From Alphaproteobacteria bacterium (GTDB lineage Bacteria > Pseudomonadota > Alphaproteobacteria > CAAHEQ01 > UBA3637): a stretch of 64,000 nucleotides of DNA. The notes under the pieces are model-generated. The model was not told the DNA's origin, ran no database searches, and saw nothing but the letters and a program-made list of their open reading frames with translations. Below, piece after piece: positions 8,965-18,448 of the stretch. How positions within the stretch are numbered: the first letter of the stretch is position 1; each line of letters opens with the position of its first letter. The stretch is from contig SUVA01000007.1 in assembly GCA_015062245.1 (NCBI GenBank), forward strand, positions 1 to 64,000, given 5' to 3'. A program made the position numbers and the translations under genes.

Positions 8965-9642
8965 ATGAAAATAAAAAATATCTTTTGGGATGTGGATGGT
9001 GTATTGGCAAATATAAATTATGCCTATTTTAATTTTTTAAAAAATTATCCAACCTATGCACCTGAATATAAAGACTTAAAATGGCAGGATTTGGATAAAG
9101 TCTTGCCTATCAATCCCAAATACGGCGCTTTGGATTTAAAGTGCCATCCCACAATGGGTGAGCAAATGGATTATGATTTTTGTCATCATCCCGAATTTTT
9201 TGAAATCCGCCCCTTATATCCCAAGGTTGTTGAAACTTTGCGTCAGTTAAACCAACAAGGTTATCGTCAATTTACCCTGTCGGCCAGCTTTGATGCCGAA
9301 GTTAAAAAGAAGTTTTTAACAAAATTATTGGCCCCTGTCACGGATTTTTTAACCATAGAATGTGTAAATCACGGTCAATTTTTACATGACACCACCAAAG
9401 AAGGTAAATTTTTGGAATGTTTTGAAAAATACAACCTTAATCCGGACGAAACAATTTTGGTGGACGATAGAATTTACAATATGTATGCCGCCTTGAACGT
9501 GGGCGTTTTACCCGTCAGAATGCGGTGCGAATTTACATCCGATTTACCGGCGGATTTAAGTTGGATTCATGAAGTTCAAAATGTTGAACAGGTCAAAGAT
9601 TGGTTGGATAACAAAGGCTATCTTACGCTTTGCCGGCCTTAG
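8965..9642 (+). CDS. HAD-superfamily hydrolase
   Basis: FWDVDGVLANINYAYF (DxDG), TLSASFD, ILVDDRIYNM. Confidence 0.82.
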   Translation: MKIKNIFWDVDGVLANINYAYFNFLKNYPTYAPEYKDLKWQDLDKVLPINPKYGALDLKCHPTMGEQMDYDFCHHPEFFEIRPLYPKVVETLRQLNQQGYRQFTLSASFDAEVKKKFLTKLLAPVTDFLTIECVNHGQFLHDTTKEGKFLECFEKYNLNPDETILVDDRIYNMYAALNVGVLPVRMRCEFTSDLPADLSWIHEVQNVEQVKDWLDNKGYLTLCRP

Positions 9643-10204
9643 GCGCAAACAGATTTGACGAAAACCCCAATAAACCAATCGCTTTTTCCCATTTTTGATT
9701 ATGGGGCGTATCAAACAAAATTTCCTGAGTGGCGGGTGTGGTCAACCATAAATTCCCCATAATTTCTTCTTCCATTTGGCTGGGTGCCCATGTGGCACAA
9801 CCAACAGCAACCAAATACTTACTGGGGCGATGTCCCATGGCGATTTCACCCAAAATTTCCTGAGTGGTTGTCAGACAAACCCCTTCGGCTATTTTTTGGG
9901 TTTCCTGATAATAAAGCTCTGGCGTATGCAAAATAAAACCCTGCATTCTGTGGTCAGGCCCCCCAATTAAAACAGGCGGAAAAGAAACGTCATCCATCAC
10001 GGGCATTTTTAATTGGTCCAAAATTTCCTGGCATCCGATTTTGTCTGTCGGTTTATTGATGATAATACCTCGGGCGCCTTCGGTTTGCGTATGGTGCGTT
10101 AAATAAACAACAGACCGGTTAAAATGCCCGTCTTGAATTTCCGGCATGGCAATCAATAACGATCCAACCATTGATTTAAACGGTGGTAATTCCCGAGAGA
10201 ACAT
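9623..10204 (-). CDS. YqgE/AlgH family protein (UPF0301)
   Basis: GSLLIAMPEIQDGHFNRSVVYLTHHTQTEGARGIIINKP; GGPDH; VGCATWAPSQMEEEI. Confidence 0.93.
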   Translation of the reverse strand: MFSRELPPFKSMVGSLLIAMPEIQDGHFNRSVVYLTHHTQTEGARGIIINKPTDKIGCQEILDQLKMPVMDDVSFPPVLIGGPDHRMQGFILHTPELYYQETQKIAEGVCLTTTQEILGEIAMGHRPSKYLVAVGCATWAPSQMEEEIMGNLWLTTPATQEILFDTPHNQKWEKAIGLLGFSSNLFAPKAGKA

Positions 10205-10554
10205 TAAAATCCTTTGTCTTCGTTAGAATAATCATCCAAATAATCATTTAATTCGCCGATATCACTGGAATCCGGTTCTTCCATATCCATCATTTCATCT
10301 TTGGCATTATCATCGGGTTCCTGAGAAATGGCATTTGTCATTTGCAACAATGTTTCGGTATCAATTTCCTCAGGATTTAAATGAGTTGATTCTTTTTTCA
10401 AAATCTTATCCAAACTTTTTCCCTTGGCGGTTTGATAGGTATTTTCCGTATACGATTCTTGACATTTCGGACAAGTAAATTTCTTTTTACCCATATCATA
10501 AAAAAAGGCACCGCATTTGGGGCAACGACGTTTTAATCCACGTTTATCTTGCAT
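10204..10554 (-). CDS. TIGR02300-type zinc-ribbon protein
   Basis: RGLKRRCPKCGAFFYDMGKKKFTCPKC with acidic tail. Confidence 0.85.
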   Translation of the reverse strand: MQDKRGLKRRCPKCGAFFYDMGKKKFTCPKCQESYTENTYQTAKGKSLDKILKKESTHLNPEEIDTETLLQMTNAISQEPDDNAKDEMMDMEEPDSSDIGELNDYLDDYSNEDKGF

Positions 10555-10635
10555 TGTTTATCCTTTCGTTTTTGACTTTGTTTTACACATTTTTATACGT
10601 TTGTCAATACAAAAAATAACAATTCACAAAAAAAC

Positions 10636-10664
10636 TTGCACTTTTTTTTTAAATGTGTTAAAAT
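10636..10664 (+). promoter_or_regulatory. Sigma70-like promoter for rpsA
   Basis: TTGCAC-N17-TAAAAT. Confidence 0.65.
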
Positions 10665-10811
10665 AAGCGCACTTTATTCAGGTGAGTAAGGTATCATACA
10701 AACAAGACCGGTTGGTATGGTTCGGAATCAGGTCAAATTCTATAAGTCCACGGGTATTTGCCCGTTGGCCAACGAAAAAAACAAAAAATAATGATTAAAA
10801 AAGAAGGAAAT

Positions 10812-12554
10812 ATGCCCGAATCTATGGAAGATTTTGGTGCTTTATTGGACGAATATATGTCCAAACGTCCCGTTCAAGGACAGGTTGTTAAAGGTACTGT
10901 TACAGCTTTGACAAAAGACGAAGTGATTGTGGATGTCGGTTTAAAATCCGAAGGTCGCATTCCTGTCGGTGAATTTGGCACACAAAGTGTTAAATTAGGT
11001 GATGAAATTGACGTTTATATTGAACGTTATGAAGATCGCAACGGTAATGCCGTTTTATCACGTGAAAAAGCTCGTCGTGAAGAAGCTTGGGGCGATTTGG
11101 AAAAAGCTATGGCTGCCGGTGAACACGTCAATGGTACAATCTTTGGTCGTGTTAAAGGTGGTTTTACAGTGGATTTAAAAGGTGCTACTGCCTTTTTGCC
11201 CGGCTCTCAAATTGATGTGCGTCCGATTCGTGATATGAGTCCGTTGATGGGGGTTGAACAACCTTTTGCCATTTTGAAAATGGACAAATTGCGTGGTAAT
11301 ATCGTTGTTTCACGCCGTGCTATTTTGGAAGAACAACGTGCCCAACAATGTGCCGATATCATTAAAAATATGAGCGAAGGTCAAGTGGTTGAAGGTGTTG
11401 TGAAAAACATCACAGACTACGGCGCTTTCGTTGATTTGGGCGGTGTGGATGGTTTATTGCATGTGACAGATATGTCATGGCGCCGTATTACCAATCCGAC
11501 AGAAGTTTTAAAAGTTGGTGAAACCGTAAAAGTTCAAATCATCAAATTTAATTCAGAAACAGGTCGTGTTTCTTTGGGTATGAAACAAATGGAATCCGAT
11601 CCTTGGGTTGGTGTCAACGCCCGTTATGAAATCGGTGCCAAAGTAACCGGTAAAATCAGCAATATCACAGATTACGGTGTGTTTGTTGAGTTGGAAAACG
11701 GCGTTGAAGGTTTGGTCCATGTTTCCGAAATGAGCTGGACAAAGAAAAACGTTCACCCCAGCAAGATTGTGACAATGGGTCAGGAAGTTTCCGCCGTTGT
11801 GCGTGAAGTGGAAGAAGACAAACGTCGCATTTCGCTCAGCATGAAAGAATTACAGGAAAATCCTTGGAAATTGTATGCAGCTGAACACAAAGTCGGTGAT
11901 GTCATTGAAGGTCCGATTAAAAATATGATTGAATTCGGTATCTTTATTGCCTTGAACAACGACATTGACGGTATGATTCACACATCTGATTTGTCCTGGG
12001 ACAAACCCGGTGAAGAAGCCATCAAAGAATACAAAAAAGGCATGGTTGTTAAAGCCAAGATTTTGGACATTGACGTTGAAAAAGAACGTGTCGCTTTGGG
12101 TGTCAAGCAATTGGAAAAAGATCCTGTTGCCGAATCCGGTGATACATTGAAAAAAGGCGCCATCGTAACCGGTGTTGTGGCCGCTATTGCCGAAGACGGT
12201 ATTGAAGTTGACGTCAACGGTGTGAAAGGCTTTATCAAACGCACTGATTTGGCCCGTGAACGCAGTGAACAAAAATCTGAACGCTTTGCCATTGGTGAAA
12301 AAGTGGATGCCAAAGTGATGAGCTTTGATTCAAAGACTCGCAAATTGACATTGTCCATCAAGGCCCGTGAAATCGCCGAAGAAAAACAAGCTTTGGCCGA
12401 ATACGGTTCAGCCAGTTCAGGTGCTTCTTTGGGTGATATCTTGGGTGCTGCTTTGGCCAAAAAAGCCAAAAAGTCCACCAAGACAGCCGAAGAAAAACCG
12501 GCCAAAAAAGCCAAAAAGGCAGAAAAAACTGATGAAGCTGAAAAAGCAGAATAA
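10812..12554 (+). CDS. rpsA: 30S ribosomal protein S1
   Basis: Multiple S1 domains (e.g. GVVKNITDYGAFVDLGGVDGLLHVTDMSW); SD GAAGGAAAT; Lys/Ala-rich tail; start could also be 10791. Confidence 0.96.
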   Translation: MPESMEDFGALLDEYMSKRPVQGQVVKGTVTALTKDEVIVDVGLKSEGRIPVGEFGTQSVKLGDEIDVYIERYEDRNGNAVLSREKARREEAWGDLEKAMAAGEHVNGTIFGRVKGGFTVDLKGATAFLPGSQIDVRPIRDMSPLMGVEQPFAILKMDKLRGNIVVSRRAILEEQRAQQCADIIKNMSEGQVVEGVVKNITDYGAFVDLGGVDGLLHVTDMSWRRITNPTEVLKVGETVKVQIIKFNSETGRVSLGMKQMESDPWVGVNARYEIGAKVTGKISNITDYGVFVELENGVEGLVHVSEMSWTKKNVHPSKIVTMGQEVSAVVREVEEDKRRISLSMKELQENPWKLYAAEHKVGDVIEGPIKNMIEFGIFIALNNDIDGMIHTSDLSWDKPGEEAIKEYKKGMVVKAKILDIDVEKERVALGVKQLEKDPVAESGDTLKKGAIVTGVVAAIAEDGIEVDVNGVKGFIKRTDLARERSEQKSERFAIGEKVDAKVMSFDSKTRKLTLSIKAREIAEEKQALAEYGSASSGASLGDILGAALAKKAKKSTKTAEEKPAKKAKKAEKTDEAEKAE

Positions 12555-12571
12555 GCATTTGCTTTTTAAAT

Positions 12572-12603
12572 CAAAACGTGGGGTTCATCCCCACGTTTTT
12601 TTT
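12572..12603 (+). terminator. Intrinsic terminator after rpsA
   Basis: AAAACGTGGGG-TTCAT-CCCCACGTTTT plus T-run. Confidence 0.85.
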
Positions 12604-12638
12604 ATTTCTTTATCAAGTTTTGAATTATCGTCAATGGA

Positions 12639-15491
12639 TTAAAAAACACAGGTTCTTTGACCGTTGACTGTTTCAATACTTCCCCCACACTCACCGCATT
12701 GGAGGGAATTGTTTCCCAATCCTGTTGGACCTCTTTCTGCCGTTGCACAAGGATAGGAATAATTCCCACTTAGAAAACGTTCACCGGGACAAGCAGCCAA
12801 TGTTTCCCCCTCTTTATCGGGAATAGGTCCATTAAAATTACAAGGTTGACAATAGCCTTGACCATCTAGCCTATCGTTCAAAGGACGATTCAAACATGAA
12901 TAAGATATATCTTTAGACCAGTATTTACCCGATGCATCCCTTGTGTTTTTTCCAAACATTCGTTTTGCCCTTGTGGTATTATTGGTGCCATCACATTTTT
13001 CAAAACCAGAACAAGATCCATAGCAACGAATTTCGTTTGGCTCATCACAAGAATGACATCCACCCCCCATAATAGTTTTGTCTTCCGGACAGGCCATACA
13101 ACTATTTCCATTTCTTTGGCGTAATTTATGAATTCCATTGTCCGACCCGTTGCAATAAGTGGTGCAATCATCCCCATTATACAGGCCCAATGACTGAGCC
13201 GAATCATCACATCTTTTGCAATATTTGTCAAAAGTGTAATTTTGGGTAGGAAACGGAGATATTTCCAAAGGGGAACTTTCAGGGCATGGTAAAGCACAAA
13301 GACGATAATTATAATGCCTGTTGGGACATTTGGCACAAGAATCCTTTGCTAATTGTGAATTTCCAATATTAATGCCGGCAACAGAACTGTTACAGGCATA
13401 ACATTCACCGTCTAACCCCAAAATGGGTTTATCATCGGGACAAGAAAAATTACAATATCCATTATCATCCATATAACGGTTGGGACAAACGGCAGTGCAT
13501 TCAGAGGCTCTGTCTTTGCCCAAATAAATTCTCCCTTTTTCATCACAAGAATGACAAAAAGTGGATGGCCGATCTGTCCAGTCGGTAGGAGTGGCAAGTA
13601 ATTGTCCGGCAGGACATTCTTGCATACAATATTGTTTATTTATAAGCCGTCGTTTTTTATGAATTGTGTTATCTGACCCGTCACATACAGCGCAATCAGC
13701 CACAGCAGAAGCTGTTCTCATATACCAAGTATCAGAATCAGAGGCTTTAAAATCATCACAGGAATGACATCTGTCCCAATACGTTTGAAGGAGTTTGTTT
13801 TCTGGACATACTGGTGAACAATAGGTTCGCAATACCCGTTTTGCACGAGAAGTTGTGTTAGAGCCATCACAGATAGATTCACACGGTTCCCGTTTTTGAA
13901 TAAAACCCCAATGACTAATATTTCCCGTTTCGTCGCACGAGTGACATTTATCCCCATAGGAGTCAATAATGGGTTTATCATCTGGACAGGCTCTGGCACA
14001 AACGGAATCTTCATCATACACATATCGCCGTTTCAAATGGGGGCCGTTATCCCGTCCGTCACAAATGGCTTCACAATCATAGATCTTGTCACTCCAATGA
14101 CCGATAGCCAGGCTTGAATCCCCACAGGAATAACATTGCCATTTGTATAATAATGGCTTATCATCGGGACATTTAAAGTTACAATAAGAACCTGAACCAT
14201 CGTCATCTCTTTTGGGATTTCTTGGTTCATATTGATAATCTGAATTATTAAAAAGCTGAGATAATCCACGTTTATGATGGCTGGTATCATTGACGCCGTT
14301 GCACACATTGCAATATTCTTCTACACCTTCCACATTGATTTGTTCATGTGTGTCGCAGGGCCAACATTGGCCATTCTTATCACGTAAGGGTATGTGAGAT
14401 AGACAGGCCAAAACGGAAAGTCCATTTTCATCAATACGTGTTGCCTGGCCCAAATTTGAACAAATTTCAAATGAATTGACACCTGATTTTAATTTTAAAT
14501 TGCGAACCCATTCACATGAATAACAGTTGCCACTTTCATGTGTTAATGGTTTTTCATTTGGACATTCCTCTGTTATGGCGACCAGACACACATCATTCGG
14601 ATCCCCACCATTTTCAATGACCGCATCAATACCATTTGTGACCCTTCCATCCGGACATGCCTTGCAACATCCTGTTTCTCCATCCGAATTTAACTCAATA
14701 TATGAATTTTGGGGACAGGTTGGAGAATACACACTATCGTTATCTCTATCTTGAACCCCAAAACCATCAGCACAAGATATGCATCCAGGCGGTAAAGGAT
14801 CTATATTCGTTTTTTCCCCTGTTACAAGATCGCATGTCTGACAAGCGGGATTGTAATCGTTGCTGATGTCTCCTGATTCAGGATCACATGTCTGACAACT
14901 GTTGGCTTTATCCGTGATCTTTCTTGCTGCCTCATCACATATCTGACAGTTAGGATTATATGTCCCCGCCTGACAATAAACATCCGGCGTCGACGACCCT
15001 GAAAATGAAGATGATGATGCAAATTCAAACCTTAACATAGATATTTTTTCACTTTGTGTGCAAAATTCAGATTTCAGCGGAGTACATTCATCTTTCAAAT
15101 AAATTCCCTTAATCGGCATATTTTCACCAACAGATGAAAGCAACTTCATACAAACATCCGTATCAATTGAACGATCGCCGCTGTTAACCGCACCAACGGA
15201 AACCATAATCCTGTTGTCACAAGACGAATCAACCTCAGCATCCGAAAGACCATAACCATAAGCCGTTCTTTTTTGAGCCCGAGAAGTTACAACAACTGTT
15301 GTACGATTCGTTTTTTCAGATCGGGAGGCAAACTTTTTACTGCCTTCTTCTATAACATCGTTGGCACGCAAAGAAACCATAGCCGTTTGATACATATAAA
15401 TTCCCGTAACAGAAAGTATTCCGATAATAGCCATTACCGATATAATTTCCAACATTGTCCGACCAACTTGATTCCATTTCAAAATATGCAT
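12639..15491 (-). CDS. Giant prepilin-like, Cys-rich repeat protein (~950 aa)
   Basis: VGRTMLEIISVMAIIGILSVTGIYMYQ prepilin-like start; about 9 modules of type CPDDKP(I/L)...G.C(H/Y)SCD separated by C(D/N)G(S/T)(D/N)N..H.KR. Confidence 0.8.
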   Translation of the reverse strand: MHILKWNQVGRTMLEIISVMAIIGILSVTGIYMYQTAMVSLRANDVIEEGSKKFASRSEKTNRTTVVVTSRAQKRTAYGYGLSDAEVDSSCDNRIMVSVGAVNSGDRSIDTDVCMKLLSSVGENMPIKGIYLKDECTPLKSEFCTQSEKISMLRFEFASSSSFSGSSTPDVYCQAGTYNPNCQICDEAARKITDKANSCQTCDPESGDISNDYNPACQTCDLVTGEKTNIDPLPPGCISCADGFGVQDRDNDSVYSPTCPQNSYIELNSDGETGCCKACPDGRVTNGIDAVIENGGDPNDVCLVAITEECPNEKPLTHESGNCYSCEWVRNLKLKSGVNSFEICSNLGQATRIDENGLSVLACLSHIPLRDKNGQCWPCDTHEQINVEGVEEYCNVCNGVNDTSHHKRGLSQLFNNSDYQYEPRNPKRDDDGSGSYCNFKCPDDKPLLYKWQCYSCGDSSLAIGHWSDKIYDCEAICDGRDNGPHLKRRYVYDEDSVCARACPDDKPIIDSYGDKCHSCDETGNISHWGFIQKREPCESICDGSNTTSRAKRVLRTYCSPVCPENKLLQTYWDRCHSCDDFKASDSDTWYMRTASAVADCAVCDGSDNTIHKKRRLINKQYCMQECPAGQLLATPTDWTDRPSTFCHSCDEKGRIYLGKDRASECTAVCPNRYMDDNGYCNFSCPDDKPILGLDGECYACNSSVAGINIGNSQLAKDSCAKCPNRHYNYRLCALPCPESSPLEISPFPTQNYTFDKYCKRCDDSAQSLGLYNGDDCTTYCNGSDNGIHKLRQRNGNSCMACPEDKTIMGGGCHSCDEPNEIRCYGSCSGFEKCDGTNNTTRAKRMFGKNTRDASGKYWSKDISYSCLNRPLNDRLDGQGYCQPCNFNGPIPDKEGETLAACPGERFLSGNYSYPCATAERGPTGLGNNSLQCGECGGSIETVNGQRTCVF

Positions 15492-15536
15492 TCTTCCCCC
15501 CTTATTCTTTACATTTTTTTGTATCATAACATTTTT

Positions 15537-15917
15537 TTATTTCTTCGTCAAGGTTATTTTAACGGCGCCACCACGATTTTGCCATTGAGTTGTTCGCACA
15601 TATTTTTTTATTTTCGGATTATTTATCCAACCATCAAATTCTTTTTTTATCAAGCCCTGCCCCATTGTGCCTTTGCCCGTTACAATCAAAACTTCACGAT
15701 GACCGGCACGATAATGTTGTGCCAAAAATGAGGCCGTTTTATCAAAGGCATCTTGAACCGTTTGACCGTGCAAATCCAACATATAAGGCAACTCGGATAC
15801 AGCCGGACGAACCACACGCAAGCGTTTGGGAATATCTTTTTTAGGACAGTTCTTTTTATTTAAAACCGTTTGCTTTAAATCATCCCAAAGCTGAATATCC
15901 AAAATCTTATAGCCCAT
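15537..15917 (-). CDS. Smr domain protein
   Basis: LDLHGQTVQDAFDKTASFL...HREVLIVTGKGTMGQGLIKKEFDGW. Confidence 0.92.
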   Translation of the reverse strand: MGYKILDIQLWDDLKQTVLNKKNCPKKDIPKRLRVVRPAVSELPYMLDLHGQTVQDAFDKTASFLAQHYRAGHREVLIVTGKGTMGQGLIKKEFDGWINNPKIKKYVRTTQWQNRGGAVKITLTKK

Positions 15918-15918
15918 C

Positions 15919-16920
15919 TTATCCCTTTGGTATCAATATATAATAGGACCCCGCTTGATTCATTTGGCCGGCCGTTTGAAACGCCTCTTCCCCATGGCCG
16001 AAAAAGTAATCCGCACGGATGGCACCTTTAATGGCTGAGCCCGTATCCTGAGCCACCACCATTTTTTGAATGGGCGTCTTATCGGGTTTAGTGGTACTTA
16101 AAAACATCAGCGTATGCATCGGAATATAATTCGTATCAACCGCCACCGAACGTTCGGGCGTTAAAACAACCTCGGCCGTACCATAGGGGGTTTCGCCTTG
16201 AATTTCACGAAAATAGATATAGCGTTTGTTTTGACGCATATAACCAATGGCTTCAATAGGATTTTCCTGTAAAAACTGACGAATTTCGGGCATGGAATTC
16301 ACCCCTTGAATCCCCTCTTTTTTCAAAATAGAGCCTATCCCCGTAAAAGGATATCCGTTATTGCCGGCATATCCCAAATGTATCACTTCCCCCGATGGTG
16401 TTGTCATACGGGCGCTACCTTGCACTTGGGCAATAAATAATTCCACAGGATCATCTGCCCATGCCAAAACAGGGGCATCCAAGCATTGGGTTTCAATTTC
16501 TTCTCGGGTATCTGTTTTTTGGCCAACCTCATAATCATCAGGCAAACCATACACCGGTATCTGAGCCCCGTTTTCACGTTCACGGGAACCGGTCATTTCA
16601 GCTTCATAATAGCCGGTAATACGCCCCACGGATGAACCATGAGAAGTCACACGATAAGGTGTTAAATTTTGTTCAAAAAATTTCCTTAAAGTTTCATTAT
16701 CATCATGAATATGTCGATTGAGTTTTTGACAAAAGGAAATCAAATCATCCGGCGCCCGTTCACAGGTACGCAAAACAGCCGGCAAAGCTTCACGCAAATT
16801 ATCCTGTTTCCAACCGGGCACTTCCCGCCATGAAACAGATGTCAAACGAAATCTGGCCCCTTGATTTAATCCGGAACAGGCCGATAAAAACAAACACAAC
16901 AAAAGAACTTTAAGCCGCAT
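15919..16920 (-). CDS. mltA: Membrane-bound lytic murein transglycosylase A
   Basis: Lipoprotein signal MRLKVLLLCLFLSACSG; RITGYYEAEMTGSRE; AQDTGSAIKGAIRADYFFGHGEEA. Confidence 0.95.
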   Translation of the reverse strand: MRLKVLLLCLFLSACSGLNQGARFRLTSVSWREVPGWKQDNLREALPAVLRTCERAPDDLISFCQKLNRHIHDDNETLRKFFEQNLTPYRVTSHGSSVGRITGYYEAEMTGSRERENGAQIPVYGLPDDYEVGQKTDTREEIETQCLDAPVLAWADDPVELFIAQVQGSARMTTPSGEVIHLGYAGNNGYPFTGIGSILKKEGIQGVNSMPEIRQFLQENPIEAIGYMRQNKRYIYFREIQGETPYGTAEVVLTPERSVAVDTNYIPMHTLMFLSTTKPDKTPIQKMVVAQDTGSAIKGAIRADYFFGHGEEAFQTAGQMNQAGSYYILIPKG

Positions 16921-17470
16921 GTGCCTCCAAATTTTGAACGGCTGATAAAACCCAACCGGCTTTATCGTCCCATTTAAACAACCATCTTTCACGAACCAAA
17001 GTCAAATACATCGGATCGCCTTCTATCACCTTTTCATCTTTGTCCTTTAAAAGGTTGACCTGTTCTGTTTCAAAATCCACCCAACGCATTTTTTCATCAC
17101 CATTTTCATCCAACCGAACATTTTTAAAATCAACCAGTTTATAATCCATATGATAGCCTTTTTCCTTGCGTTGGCGAATTGTTTGTTCAAAACGATTATA
17201 AACGGCATCACTCATAAAGGATTTTACACAATGAATCTGATCCGATGCATAGGCTGTTGTAATTTGGATAAAGCGTGTTTTAAACAATCCCATCAACCCC
17301 ATCATCGGCATTTGTTTTATGGCATCCAAGGATTGAGCCAAAACCAAACTGTCTGTTTTTTGCATCGGATTTAACCGAACAATCACTTTGGCCCGTATCG
17401 GACAAATCCACATCAAAATCTTCCACCCCACATAAATAAATAAAAACCATAGTAAAATATTTTCAAGCAT
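16910..17470 (-). CDS. Tim44-domain protein
   Basis: N-terminal TM; Tim44-like C-terminal domain (FKTRFIQITTAYASDQIHCVKSFMSDAVYNRFEQTI); adjacent to mltA and secB. Confidence 0.85.
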   Translation of the reverse strand: MLENILLWFLFIYVGWKILMWICPIRAKVIVRLNPMQKTDSLVLAQSLDAIKQMPMMGLMGLFKTRFIQITTAYASDQIHCVKSFMSDAVYNRFEQTIRQRKEKGYHMDYKLVDFKNVRLDENGDEKMRWVDFETEQVNLLKDKDEKVIEGDPMYLTLVRERWLFKWDDKAGWVLSAVQNLEAHAA

Positions 17471-17567
17471 TGCTTTTTTTCCTTTACATTTTTTACAAGA
17501 TTTCGTATGATTCCAGATAAGCGTATTAAACGCTTATTTTAACTTTTTTTCAAGAGGAATTTTTAAA

Positions 17568-18035
17568 ATGACAGAAAAAAATCAAAACAACTCAATTCAA
17601 ATCAATATGCAATATATTAAAGATATGTCTTTTGAAGCACCGGAAATGCCCATTTCTTTGTTGCAAATCAAATCAGCACCGGCCATCAATATCAATGTGG
17701 ATTTAAATGCCCAAAAAACAAACAATGAAAAATGCTTTACCGTGGATTTAACCATTCGTGTTCAGGCCCAAAACAAAGAAACAAATAAAACTTTGTTTTT
17801 GTGTGAATTGACCTATGGTGCTTTGGCAACTTTGGACATTCCGGCCGATAAAATTGAACCCGTTTTAATGGTGGAAATTCCCCATATGATTTTCCCCTAT
17901 GCCCGTCAAATTGTCGGCAACATGATTCAACAGGCCGGTTTCCCTGCCCTGCAAATCAATCCGATTGACTTTTTGGGATTGTATCAACAAAAAAAAGCCC
18001 AAGCACAGGCTGAAAACAAAAAAGAAGAAGCCTAA
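17568..18035 (+). CDS. secB: Protein-export chaperone SecB
   Basis: QYIKDMSFEAPEMP; LFLCELTYGALATLDIP; LMVEIPHMIFPYARQIV. Confidence 0.96.
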   Translation: MTEKNQNNSIQINMQYIKDMSFEAPEMPISLLQIKSAPAININVDLNAQKTNNEKCFTVDLTIRVQAQNKETNKTLFLCELTYGALATLDIPADKIEPVLMVEIPHMIFPYARQIVGNMIQQAGFPALQINPIDFLGLYQQKKAQAQAENKKEEA

Positions 18036-18446
18036 ATGAAGTATTTAACAACGTGTGAAGCAGATACCGTCCAATGTGCCAAAAATTTTGCCAAAACCTT
18101 AAAAGGTAATGAAATCATTGCATTGGACGGCACTTTGGGGATGGGCAAAACGGTCTTTACCCGTGCGGTTATTCAGGCTTTAACACAAACGGATACAGAT
18201 GTCCCCAGCCCCACTTTCACGTTGTTGCAAACCTATGATACACCCATCGGCACATTATACCATTTTGATTTTTATCGCTTAAAGTCCCCTGATGAAGCCT
18301 ATGAAATCGGGATAGAGGATGCCTTTATGGATGGTATTTGCTTTATTGAATGGCCTGAAAAAATCGGCTCTTTGTTGCCGAAAAATGCTATTCATATTGT
18401 CTTTTCAAACACGCCAAACGGACGACAAATTGAAATCAAGGATTAA
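18036..18446 (+). CDS. tsaE: tRNA threonylcarbamoyladenosine biosynthesis ATPase TsaE
   Basis: LDGTLGMGKTVFTRA; VPSPTFTLLQTY; HFDFYRL; IEWPEKIG. Confidence 0.95.
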   Translation: MKYLTTCEADTVQCAKNFAKTLKGNEIIALDGTLGMGKTVFTRAVIQALTQTDTDVPSPTFTLLQTYDTPIGTLYHFDFYRLKSPDEAYEIGIEDAFMDGICFIEWPEKIGSLLPKNAIHIVFSNTPNGRQIEIKD

Positions 18447-18448
18447 AT

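Noticed and set aside
11850-12514. Antisense ORFs (140 and 178 aa) over rpsA
   Set aside because: Shadow frames of rpsA; no initiation signals
17100-17125. TTCGGTTGGATG on the minus strand as a third copy of the structured leader
   Set aside because: Lies inside the Tim44-domain gene (NVRLDE codons) with none of the other conserved blocks or terminator; chance 12-mer
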